Of a stretch of DNA of 27,195 bases, positions 7,985 through 15,306 are shown piece after piece. This stretch comes from CAUYUA01 sp963575675 (GTDB taxonomy: Bacteria; Pseudomonadota; Alphaproteobacteria; Azospirillales; Azospirillaceae). Numbering within the stretch: position 1 is the first letter of the stretch; each line of letters starts with the position of its first letter. The stretch covers positions 1 through 27,195 of the forward strand of contig CAUYUA010000230.1 of NCBI GenBank assembly GCA_963575675.1, given 5' to 3'. The notes beneath the pieces were generated by a model that was not told the DNA's origin, did no database searches, and saw only the letters and a list, made by a program, of their open reading frames with translations. The translations under genes were made by a program, and so were the position numbers.

Positions 7985-9769
7985 TCACAAATCCATCGTG
8001 GTCCGAGACGCTTCTTGATACCAGCGAGGCGTATAGACCCAAGCGCCGCCATCCATTCGTGACACTGTTTGCGTCAACGAAGAACCAATAAGAACAACCG
8101 TTCTCATATCAATAGGATGTGTTTCCATCTCTCCCAATGTTGTCACAATGAGAGTTTCATCCGTGCGATCAATGTTCCGGCCCAAAACAACAGGTGTTTT
8201 GGCGTCCCGATAGTGACGCAAAATAGACAAGGCTTGAGAAAAAGCGTAAGGACGCGCCAATGAGGCCGGATTGTAAAGCGCAATCACCAAATCTGCGGCG
8301 GAAACATGATGCAAGCGTTTTTCGATAACGCTCCAGGGCTTCAGATTATCGGAAAGAGAGAGAACACAGAAATCATGTCCAAGCGGTGCGCCGGAACGCG
8401 CCGCCGCCGCCTGAGCCGCAGAAACGCCGGGTTGAATAATAAGCTCGACGCTCTGCCACGTCGGCTCGGCTTCGAGATGGAGAACTTCCATCACGGCACT
8501 CGCCATAGCAAAAATCCCGGGGTCTCCGGATGAAACAACGACAACACGACGTCCTTGCGCCGCCAACCGAAAGGCAAGGCACGCCCGCTCCTTTTCAACG
8601 CGATTATCCGATGCATGGACGACTTGATCGGAACGGAAAGGACCAGCCAAATCGACATAGTATTGATAACCGACGATGTCTTGGGCGTGATGGAGTTCTT
8701 CTTTGACGGTCATCGTCATCGATGTTGAGGCTCCCGGACCGATGCCGACAACCGCCAAGCGTCCTCGAGGACGGCCAACCGGCACGATATCTTCAGGTCT
8801 GTGAGCTACGGCAATAGTGATGGTTTCTGAAATATTGATAAAGTCTCGCGGATCGGGCACCGCCATGCGAGCGAAGTGAGCCGCCGCCCTCACCTGATCG
8901 GCTTCAATCAGTCTTAAAGAACCTCCAAACCATGAGGCAAGATCATGCAACGCGAATTGAGCGGCATCGGCTTCTGGAATCAGCAACTGCGCAACCGCGT
9001 GTCGAGACAAATGAGCAGAGGCAAGCGCCGTCTCAACTTTCGACAAAAGAGAGGTTTTCTCAGCATTCAAACCTTCAGCCCCAAAGCTTTGAGCCCCAAA
9101 ATCTTGAGAGTGAAAATCTTGAGACGATGCAACCGCGACAACGACCGTTTGAGCATGATAAATCAGCTCATTGAATGCTGGAGCCTGCTCTCGATCGGTG
9201 ATGCGAATACAGAGCGAGCCATTGTCGTCTTGAGGCAAAGACATTTGCGCCAACCACGGCGCATCTCCGATAATTTTGACGGTTGCTCCCGCCAAAAGAT
9301 CGGACATAAACCGTTTGCCGTCATCGGGATTCCGCAAGACATAACCGACCGGAGGATGTTCCAATGCCGAACGAAAGCGAATTTCTCCGGTTGTTGTAAT
9401 CGCCGGAAGAACAGAGAGCGCCTCACCGATCCGACGCGCCAACATATTGACGCCTCGTAATCCGCCTAACAAAGGGACAACGGCGCTTCCATCTTCTGCG
9501 ACCGCCAGCACAGGCGGTTCGGCTCGTTTATTGTGAAGAAGAGGCGCTAAAGAACGGATAATAATCCCCGAAGCACAAAATGCCACAATCGGAACGTCGC
9601 GAGCAAAGAAATCTCGAATGGTCTCACCGAAAACAGCATAGGCTTGATCCGCCCCCTGAACGCGGGACGCAAGACCGTAAATGATTGAGCCGGGACACGC
9701 AGCCTGAATTCGCCGAGCCGTCGGTAAGCTGCCGTTGCCGAGAATGATGAGTGCCGGGGCATCGTTCAT
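7985..9769 (-). CDS. cobJ: CbiG-CobJ fusion: cobalamin biosynthesis protein / precorrin-3B C17-methyltransferase
   Basis: The protein has 594 residues in two parts. Residues 1-330 resemble CbiG, which opens the ring-A lactone and releases acetaldehyde in the anaerobic pathway. Features are 'IVAFCASGIIIRSLAPLL' (61-78), 'VPLLGGLRGVNMLARRI' (98-114), and a CobE/CbiG C-terminal-like segment at about 207-297. Residues 337-594 are a CobJ/CbiH SAM methyltransferase: 'LAVVGIGPGA' (338-347), 'SSGDPGIFAMASAV', 'GVSAAQAAAARSGAPLGHDF', 'ALYNPAS'. CobJ methylates C17 and contracts the ring of precorrin-3B. Start ATG 9769 overlaps the cobI stop (ATGA), so the two are coupled. Oddity: a run of pentapeptide repeats (residues 216-238) interrupts the CbiG C-terminal-like domain. 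Such fusions are known in alphaproteobacteria. Confidence 0.88.
   Translation of the reverse strand: MNDAPALIILGNGSLPTARRIQAACPGSIIYGLASRVQGADQAYAVFGETIRDFFARDVPIVAFCASGIIIRSLAPLLHNKRAEPPVLAVAEDGSAVVPLLGGLRGVNMLARRIGEALSVLPAITTTGEIRFRSALEHPPVGYVLRNPDDGKRFMSDLLAGATVKIIGDAPWLAQMSLPQDDNGSLCIRITDREQAPAFNELIYHAQTVVVAVASSQDFHSQDFGAQSFGAEGLNAEKTSLLSKVETALASAHLSRHAVAQLLIPEADAAQFALHDLASWFGGSLRLIEADQVRAAAHFARMAVPDPRDFINISETITIAVAHRPEDIVPVGRPRGRLAVVGIGPGASTSMTMTVKEELHHAQDIVGYQYYVDLAGPFRSDQVVHASDNRVEKERACLAFRLAAQGRRVVVVSSGDPGIFAMASAVMEVLHLEAEPTWQSVELIIQPGVSAAQAAAARSGAPLGHDFCVLSLSDNLKPWSVIEKRLHHVSAADLVIALYNPASLARPYAFSQALSILRHYRDAKTPVVLGRNIDRTDETLIVTTLGEMETHPIDMRTVVLIGSSLTQTVSRMDGGAWVYTPRWYQEASRTTMDL
9056..9124 (-). 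repeat. 15-bp minisatellite coding pentapeptide repeats inside the CbiG part of cobJ
   Basis: Four to five imperfect 15-bp units encode SQDFH-SQDFG-AQSFG-AEGLN-AEK (fusion residues 216-238). On the plus strand the units read as variants of TCTTGAGAGTGAAAA and CTTTGAGCCCCAAAA. The insert lies between a hydrophobic strand ('VVVAVAS') and the following helix ('LLSKVETALA'), about where CobE/CbiG C-terminal domains carry a conserved loop. Confidence 0.75.
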
Positions 9770-10503
9770 GGCGCATTCCAGCGTTGGCCGGGGACCAAAA
9801 TCATCGCAAAATAGGGAACGCCGTCAGGCTCGACTTCGGCCAAGGGAGCGATCCTCTGCTGAGCCATCGTCGCACGCTCAATATAAAGGGCTCGGTTCAT
9901 CAACCCCAAATCCAAGAGAACACGTCGCACCTTCTCAAAATGTCGGCCAAGCTTCATAACGGCGGCGGCGTCCGTTTGAGCCAATCGCTGTTTTAAATCC
10001 TCCTCTGAAAGAACCCCGGACAAGATCGTCAGGACTTGATTACGATAAACCAAAGGCGTTCCCAAAACAGAAGCGCATGTTGTAACAGAACAAACTCCTG
10101 GAATCACCGTCGTCTGATAACGCTCGGCCAAACGATCGTGCAAATACATGAAGGAGCCGTAGAAAAAAGGATCACCTTCACACACAACCGCAACATCTTG
10201 ACCGTTTTCCAGATGAACGGCCACCTCGGACGCTGAATCATCATAGAAACGACTTAAGACGGATTCATAACAAAAAGGCGGCGGCCAAGAGTCTTCTGTT
10301 ACGGGATAAATCAAAGGCAAACGAATTTGCGCATCCTGCAAATAGTTTTCAATAATCGTCAGCGCATAGCTTTTCTTTCCTTTTGCGACAGGATACGCAA
10401 TGACGGGCGCTGCTCGTAAAAGACGCAGCGCCTTAACGGTAATCAACTCGGGATCGCCGGGACCGACTCCCAAACCGAACAAACGACCTTTACGATCCGT
10501 CAT
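9766..10503 (-). CDS. cobI: Precorrin-2 C20-methyltransferase
   Basis: The 245-residue protein is a tetrapyrrole SAM methyltransferase. It opens with 'GLGVGPGDPELITVKALR' (residues 10-27), has 'VVCEGDPFFYGSFMYLHDRL' near 105-125 and 'VIPGVCSVTTCASVLGTPL' near 133-151, the standard CobI/CbiL signature. It methylates precorrin-2 at C20 to give precorrin-3A, the substrate of CobG in the same operon. ATG 10503 directly abuts the cobH stop (TAA 10506-10504), and its own stop overlaps the cobJ start. CobI and CbiL (cobalt-dependent) are hard to separate by eye; the neighbouring cobG favours the metal-free version. Confidence 0.92.
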   Translation of the reverse strand: MTDRKGRLFGLGVGPGDPELITVKALRLLRAAPVIAYPVAKGKKSYALTIIENYLQDAQIRLPLIYPVTEDSWPPPFCYESVLSRFYDDSASEVAVHLENGQDVAVVCEGDPFFYGSFMYLHDRLAERYQTTVIPGVCSVTTCASVLGTPLVYRNQVLTILSGVLSEEDLKQRLAQTDAAAVMKLGRHFEKVRRVLLDLGLMNRALYIERATMAQQRIAPLAEVEPDGVPYFAMILVPGQRWNAP

Positions 10504-11133
10504 TTACGAATGCTCCGATCGCATCAGAGCATTGACCGCCGCAGACGCCATAGCGCTGCCGCCTCGTCGCCCTCGCACCGTCACAAAAGGAACGCCTCGA
10601 CTGTTGTTCGCAAGTTCTTGCTTCGATTCCGCTGCGCCGACGAAACCAACCGGCATGCCTAAAATTAAAGCCGGTCTCGCATCGCTTTCATCCAAAATCT
10701 CCAACAATCGAAACAACGCCGTCGGCGCGTTGCCGATCGCAACAACCGCGCCGTTCAGCATCGGTCGCCACAACTCAAGTGCGACCGCCGATCGCGTATT
10801 CCCAAGTTTCCGAGCCAAATCCGGAACATCCGGATCATTCAATGTGCAGACAATGCGGTTTTCCGCCGGTAAACGCGATCGAATGACGCCGTACGCAACC
10901 AAGCGACAATCGCACAAGATCGGGGCTCCGGCCGCCAGAGCGGCTTGACCGGCAGTCCCGGCTCCGGTTGAAAAGATCAGATCATCGATGATTTCCGGCA
11001 TCCCGCATGCGTGAGCGACACGGACCGCTAATTTCTCCAGATCGGCGGGAATGCGCTCTAAATTCGCTTCTCGACGAATGATCGCAAAAGATTGGCGATA
11101 GATGTCGTGAGCATCTCGGTTATAGTCAATCAC
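10504..11133 (-). CDS. cobH: Precorrin-8X methylmutase
   Basis: GTG 11133 is chosen because AAGGA (11146-11142) lies 8 nt upstream; the ATG at 11181 lies inside cobG and would add 16 unconserved residues. The resulting 209 residues equal the usual CobH length. CobH moves a methyl from C11 to C12 of precorrin-8, giving hydrogenobyrinate. His41 in 'RVAHACGMPEIIDDL' matches the catalytic His of the family. 'FSTGAGTAGQAALAAGAPILCDCRLVA' and 'VALELW' with 'GNAPTALFRLLE' complete the CobH/CbiC pattern. The Shine-Dalgarno overlaps the cobG stop codon, so translation is likely coupled to cobG. Confidence 0.92.
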   Translation of the reverse strand: MIDYNRDAHDIYRQSFAIIRREANLERIPADLEKLAVRVAHACGMPEIIDDLIFSTGAGTAGQAALAAGAPILCDCRLVAYGVIRSRLPAENRIVCTLNDPDVPDLARKLGNTRSAVALELWRPMLNGAVVAIGNAPTALFRLLEILDESDARPALILGMPVGFVGAAESKQELANNSRGVPFVTVRGRRGGSAMASAAVNALMRSEHS

Positions 11134-11144
11134 AGCTTTATTCC

Positions 11145-12557
11145 TTATAAAGAGAGTATGGGAAAACGACCAGCCATCCAATCCGTAATTTGTTCAAGCG
11201 ATAGGTTTGTCGCGATGGGGTGGTCCCAATCCGCCGCCGATTGAAGTCGGCGTTCGAAAATGTGATAATGCTGCATGCCGACGGCAAGCAATGTCACGTC
11301 CGTTCTCCGCGCCGACGCACATGACTTGGGACACCCCGTCATATGAATCGAAAAAGGTCGACAACGTCCCGCTAATAGCGATGAAAGGCGGTAAGCATCG
11401 GCTTTCGTATCGCTTTGCGCCGAAGCACACCCCGCAGTGCCAGAACATGCAACGACCCCGGCCAGCACAGTCTCTGGATCACAGAGTAACCCGAGCGCCG
11501 ACAAACGCGCCTCTATTTCTGAACATCGACTTTGACGGATGTTCGGCAATAAAATGCTCTGCCACGGCGTCAAGCGGAAGCCGTCGCCTTCCTCATTGAC
11601 CTGTTCCGCCATATCCGCCAAACCACGCAACATGTCGGGCGACAAGCGTCCCAGAGGCGGCATTGCGCCGATCATAAAACATCCCGCTTGCTTCTGTTCA
11701 CAGCAACCGATAGGCCCTCTTTGCGCCGGAGCGGAACGACACCATTCTCCGATTTCAATGAAAGGAAAAGACAGACGGTTCGCCAATCGTGCGATCAGGG
11801 TCTCGAACGGCAAAAAAGACAAAATATGCCGAAAACGACGGATTTTCGGCTGATCCGCCGCAATCTCCAAAAAGAGATCAAGCGCCGCCGCAATCGTGGG
11901 AACCACATAATCGGCGGCAACGGCAAACAACGGTTTAGGCTCCGTTTCGCAAAACGACGGACAACCGGCGAAACCCAGAGCAAAAAGTACATGCTGCCGA
12001 TCTTGGAACGCGGACAGCCACAGGTCGTGAGGATGATCAATCACGGCCGCACGGCCGCCGCCGTCGAGCAAGATCGAAAATTTCGGTGAGAGTTCGTGAT
12101 AGCGGGGCGTTTCTTCCAGAAGAGTCAGAACCTGAGCGGCAAGGTCGGTACAATCGATGATCTCCTGACGATCAAGTCCCGATGTCGGGCTGATCATGAC
12201 ATTGCGGACATCATCGGCATCGGCAACAGTCGGCCCTAATCCTGCCGACAGTAAAAAATCGATCAGCGACGCTTGATCTTGGCCGTTGCTTGCTCCAATG
12301 CCTCGGAGTTGCAGATTGGCTCGGTTTGTGACTTCGATGATTCCGTTGCCGAAACGAGAAGCCGCTTCCGCGACTTTATACGCCTGAGAGACCGATAATC
12401 GGCCTCTTGGACATTTAATCCGGCAAATCCCGCCGTCACGAGCCGGAACAATACGAAACAACCCCGGACAAGGCGACTCCCTTATCCGGTGAGGCCGTTC
12501 TTGTCCCGCTCTTCGATAGGCCCGGTTTTCATAGTCCTCAAACGCGCCGCTGCTCAT
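11145..12557 (-). CDS. cobG: Precorrin-3B synthase (iron-sulfur monooxygenase)
   Basis: ATG 12557 gives 470 residues; the frame could start at TTG 12563, but ATG is preferred. CobG belongs to the sulfite/nitrite reductase fold. Two ferredoxin-like halves are visible: 'PGLFRIVPARDGGICRIKCPRG' near the N-terminus and 'GFRLTPWQSILLP' in the second half. The cofactor motif is Cys371-x5-Cys377 and Cys409-x3-Cys413 ('CSGTAGC' and 'HMTGCPKSC'), with the 'ACSGTAGC' wording typical of CobG. It uses O2 to hydroxylate C20 of precorrin-3A with lactone formation, the defining step of the aerobic pathway. It is the first gene after the cobalamin riboswitch. No strong ribosome site is visible (only a GGGTTGGG stretch), which fits translational control. 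Confidence 0.9.
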   Translation of the reverse strand: MSSGAFEDYENRAYRRAGQERPHRIRESPCPGLFRIVPARDGGICRIKCPRGRLSVSQAYKVAEAASRFGNGIIEVTNRANLQLRGIGASNGQDQASLIDFLLSAGLGPTVADADDVRNVMISPTSGLDRQEIIDCTDLAAQVLTLLEETPRYHELSPKFSILLDGGGRAAVIDHPHDLWLSAFQDRQHVLFALGFAGCPSFCETEPKPLFAVAADYVVPTIAAALDLFLEIAADQPKIRRFRHILSFLPFETLIARLANRLSFPFIEIGEWCRSAPAQRGPIGCCEQKQAGCFMIGAMPPLGRLSPDMLRGLADMAEQVNEEGDGFRLTPWQSILLPNIRQSRCSEIEARLSALGLLCDPETVLAGVVACSGTAGCASAQSDTKADAYRLSSLLAGRCRPFSIHMTGCPKSCASARRTDVTLLAVGMQHYHIFERRLQSAADWDHPIATNLSLEQITDWMAGRFPILSL

Positions 12558-12595
12558 AACCAACCGCCCAACCCAACCATCGCAGCGAACCGACG

Positions 12596-12614
12596 CTCAT
12601 CTGATCAAGATGAG
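12596..12614 (-). promoter_or_regulatory. Hairpin between riboswitch and cobG, possible expression platform
   Basis: CTCATCT-GATCA-AGATGAG is a perfect 7-bp inverted repeat with a 5-nt loop, lying 39 nt upstream of the cobG ATG and about 45 nt downstream of the riboswitch core. There is no U-run after it, so it is not a plain terminator. It may be part of the switching structure, or simply chance. Confidence 0.3.
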
Positions 12615-12654
12615 ACTGACGTCACCGATCCTCTCCGCCCGGTGTGTCCACGCG

Positions 12655-12822
12655 CGACTCCACTCGGCGGCAGGTCTCCTGGCTGACGGGTCTTCACGAC
12701 GTCAAGGTCTTCCCAGAAAACATCCAGTGACCCTAAGCGAGACGCCGCTCTCCGTCGACAGTTGCGGAGGCAGCCATGGTGAACCATGTTCCCTCTTAGG
12801 CCCCGAAGGGCACCGTCGATTA
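12655..12822 (-). promoter_or_regulatory. Cobalamin (B12) riboswitch upstream of cobG operon
   Basis: Read on the minus strand, the segment carries the conserved cobalamin aptamer blocks in order. These are GGTGCCC near 12815, GAGGGAACATGG near 12790, GGCTGCCTCCGCAACTGT at about 12775-12758, the B12 box as GTCACTGG near 12730-12723, and the 3' block CAGCCAGGAGACCTGCC near 12685-12669, followed by GCCG that can pair with the 5' end. The element precedes cobG-cobH-cobI-cobJ, so adenosylcobalamin binding should lower their expression. The aptamer ends about 100 nt before the cobG ATG, leaving room for an expression platform. Confidence 0.93.
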
Positions 12823-12829
12823 AGACGAT

Positions 12830-12858
12830 TTTCTAAATCATCTTACGATCGAAAGCAA
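12830..12858 (-). promoter_or_regulatory. Candidate promoter for the riboswitch-cobG operon
   Basis: On the minus strand, TTGCTT (12858-12853), a 17-nt spacer and TAGAAA (12835-12830) form a weak sigma-70-like pair. A start about 7 nt further falls near 12823, right at the 5' end of the riboswitch, which supports the placement. The -35 and -10 matches are only partial. Confidence 0.35.
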
Positions 12859-12931
12859 GATAAAATGAGAGGCTTGAGAGGAGCGCCGTTTTTCTCGTAT
12901 GATCGCCGCGACCAACGGAGGAACAAACACT

Positions 12932-14185
12932 ATGTCGTCGGTATGGCTGACCCTTGTCGGCATCGGAGAAGAGGGCTGGGACGGACTGAATGCTCAGGCT
13001 CAAAACGCGGTTCGGAAAGCGGTGGTCCTCTTCGGCGGCGAACGGCATCTCGCGATGATTCCTCCGATCGAAGCGCAAGTGCGGCAGACTTGGCCCAGTC
13101 CGTTTTCGGCGGCGTTCGACCAGATCATTGCGCATCGTGAAGCCTTACGCAATTCACCGATAAGCGAGCCGACAGTCTGTGTTCTCGCCAGCGGCGATCC
13201 TATGCATTACGGGGTCGGCGCGAGCCTGGTTCTGCAAATTGCCGCCGAGGAAATGTGTATTTTCCCGGCTCCGTCATCCTTCTCGCTGGCGGCGGCGCGG
13301 CTGGGGTGGCGTTTGCAGGATGTCGTTCCGTTAACCGTTCACGGTCGGCCTCTTGAACTGGTTCATCCGCATCTTCATGTCGGCGCACAATTGCTGATTC
13401 TCAGTGAGAACGGTCAAACACCGAATCGTTTGGCCGGTCTGTTGACGGAAAGAGGCTTCGGCCCCAGCCGTTTGACGGTTCTTGAGCATATGGGAGGCTC
13501 TTGCGAACGACGCAGAGACGGGCAAGCCGATCAATGGCCCGAAGAAGCGTGTGCGGCTCTGAATGTTGTCGCCGTCACCTGTCTCAGCCATTCCCCAACA
13601 GCCGCACAATCCTGTCTCGCAGGATTGCCGGATTCCGCTTATCGGCATGACGGTCAATTGACGAAACGCGATGTTCGCGCCGTAACGCTGGCGCGTTTGG
13701 CGCCGTGCCCCAGAGAACTGTTATGGGACGTCGGCGCCGGATGCGGCTCGATCGGTATTGAGTGGATGCGCACTCATCCTTCATGCCGCGCCGTTGCGAT
13801 CGAAGCCAATTCCGACCGTCAGAGCATGATCCGACAGAACGCCGCAGCACTCGGCGTTCCGGGATTGATGCTGGTCGCAGGAAAAGCGCCGGAAGCGCTG
13901 ACGATGCTTGAGTCCCCTTTCAACAGGCCGGACGCAATTTTCATCGGCGGCGGCTTAACCATTGACGGTGTCTTTGAGACCTGTTGGCAAGCGCTCAAAC
14001 CGGGGGGCCGTTTGGTTGTCAACGCCGTTACGGTTCAAAGTGAGGCGCTGTTGGCGGTTTGGAAAGACCGGATCGGCGGCGAGCTGACTCGATTTTCCGT
14101 TTCTCACGCCTGTGCTTTGGGAAAATTTGACGCTTGGCGTCCGGCTATGCCGGTGACGATTCTATCGGCGACAAAGCCGACATAA
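12932..14185 (+). CDS. cobL: Precorrin-6B C5,15-methyltransferase (decarboxylating), CbiE-CbiT fusion
   Basis: ATG 12932 is chosen because GGAGG (12917-12921) lies 10 nt upstream; the ATG at 12899 lacks such a site. The protein has 417 residues. The N-terminal half is a CbiE-type methyltransferase ('LTLVGIGEEGWDGL', 'VLASGDPMHYGVGASL', 'PSSFSLAAARLGW'). The C-terminal half is CbiT-type, with 'LTKRDVRAVTLARLAP' leading to the SAM loop 'LWDVGAGCGSIGIEWMR' and later 'DAIFIGGGL'. CobL methylates C5 and C15 of precorrin-6B and removes the ring-C acetate carboxyl, giving precorrin-8. It diverges from cobG across the riboswitch region and is not itself behind the riboswitch. Its 3' end overlaps convergent cbiD by 41 bp. 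Confidence 0.92.
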   Translation: MSSVWLTLVGIGEEGWDGLNAQAQNAVRKAVVLFGGERHLAMIPPIEAQVRQTWPSPFSAAFDQIIAHREALRNSPISEPTVCVLASGDPMHYGVGASLVLQIAAEEMCIFPAPSSFSLAAARLGWRLQDVVPLTVHGRPLELVHPHLHVGAQLLILSENGQTPNRLAGLLTERGFGPSRLTVLEHMGGSCERRRDGQADQWPEEACAALNVVAVTCLSHSPTAAQSCLAGLPDSAYRHDGQLTKRDVRAVTLARLAPCPRELLWDVGAGCGSIGIEWMRTHPSCRAVAIEANSDRQSMIRQNAAALGVPGLMLVAGKAPEALTMLESPFNRPDAIFIGGGLTIDGVFETCWQALKPGGRLVVNAVTVQSEALLAVWKDRIGGELTRFSVSHACALGKFDAWRPAMPVTILSATKPT

Positions 14186-15305
14186 GAAACGGTTCGGAAC
14201 CGGCGCTTGATCCGACCAACCCTCCTTTGCGATCGAACACCAGCACATCGACGTGAATCGGTGATTCCCCCAATGCGCGCTGAACGATGATTCGAGCGTC
14301 ACTCGCAATGACCGTTCCAAGCGGTAATCCGACGGCCACAGCCAACTCTAAAACCTCCAAGGCGGTATTGGCAACGGCGGCGCGTTGAACAACGCCGTCC
14401 TCTGCGCCTAAATCACGCAGCTTTTGTGCCAGGAACGCAAAATCCACCTGACTTCGCTTCGAATGCAGATCAAGATGTCCCGCCGCCAATTTCGAAAGCT
14501 TGGCAAAACCACCGGCAATCGTCACTCGTGGGATAGGATGATGACGTAAATACTTCAACATTCCACCCGTGAAATCGCCCATATCAATAATAGCGTCTTC
14601 AGATAAACCATAGAGACGTCGCACCGCCTTTTCTGAGACATTTCCTGTGCAACCTGCAACATGCGTCAAACCACAAGCTCGGGCAACGTCAATCCCTCTT
14701 TGAATGGCGTGAATCCACGCCGAACAAGAATAAGGAACAACAACGCCCGTCGTTCCAAGAATAGAAATGCCTCCCAAAATTCCCAATCGCGGATTCCAGG
14801 TTCGTTCTGCGATCTTTTCGCCGTTCGGCACGGATATCTCTATTTCCAAACCTAACCCGGTTTGAAAAGCATCATCTTTATTTATGCCCTTTAGCGCTTC
14901 CTCGACAACATCGGTAATCATTCGACGAGGAACCGGATTAATCGCAGGCTCGCCGACCGCTAAAGGCAGACCGGGCTTGGTCACGGTTCCCACCCCGGCT
15001 CCGGCTCGAAACCAAAGCCCCGGCTTTTCAGACAGACGGCGCACGGTTGCAACAATCATCGCCCCATGAGTCACATCCGGATCATCACCGGCATCCTTTA
15101 CAACACCGGCGCGAGCCCAACCGTCTCCGGCATCATGACTTGTCACGGAAAACAGCGGCGTTTCGCCCTTAGGCAGAACAAGCGACACCGTTTCCAGTTG
15201 CCGTCCCGTCAACAAAACCGAGCAAGCCGCTTTAACCGCAGCTGTTGCGCAAGCGCCGGTTGTCCAACCTTTTCGCAAAGGGCGATCTGAATTCGGCTCG
15301 TCCAT
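14145..15305 (-). CDS. cbiD: CbiD, (cobalt-)precorrin-5B C1-methyltransferase
   Basis: ATG 15305 gives 386 residues; the frame extends upstream into cobK but this start gives the standard N-terminus 'LRKGWTTGACATAAVKAA', the CbiD hallmark. Other family blocks are 'VVKDAGDDPDVTHGA', 'GVGTVTKPGLPLAVGEPAINPVPR', 'GISILGTTGVVVPYSCSAW', 'VAGCTGNVSEK' and 'FAKLSKLAAGHLDLHSKRS'. CbiD methylates C1 in the anaerobic pathway. Here it coexists with cobG and no cobF is seen, so it presumably supplies the C1-methylation. It starts one base after the cobK stop, indicating one operon, and converges on cobL. Confidence 0.92.
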   Translation of the reverse strand: MDEPNSDRPLRKGWTTGACATAAVKAACSVLLTGRQLETVSLVLPKGETPLFSVTSHDAGDGWARAGVVKDAGDDPDVTHGAMIVATVRRLSEKPGLWFRAGAGVGTVTKPGLPLAVGEPAINPVPRRMITDVVEEALKGINKDDAFQTGLGLEIEISVPNGEKIAERTWNPRLGILGGISILGTTGVVVPYSCSAWIHAIQRGIDVARACGLTHVAGCTGNVSEKAVRRLYGLSEDAIIDMGDFTGGMLKYLRHHPIPRVTIAGGFAKLSKLAAGHLDLHSKRSQVDFAFLAQKLRDLGAEDGVVQRAAVANTALEVLELAVAVGLPLGTVIASDARIIVQRALGESPIHVDVLVFDRKGGLVGSSAGSEPFLMSALSPIESSPA

Positions 15306-15306
15306 C

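Noticed and set aside
11207..12089. Several plus-strand frames over cobG
   Set aside because: They are shadows of a strong CobG sequence with all four cofactor cysteines; they show no domain of their own.
12610..13140. Plus-strand frame of 176 residues across the riboswitch and cobL start
   Set aside because: It covers the riboswitch and is out of frame with cobL; the composition is Arg/Ser-rich and random-like.
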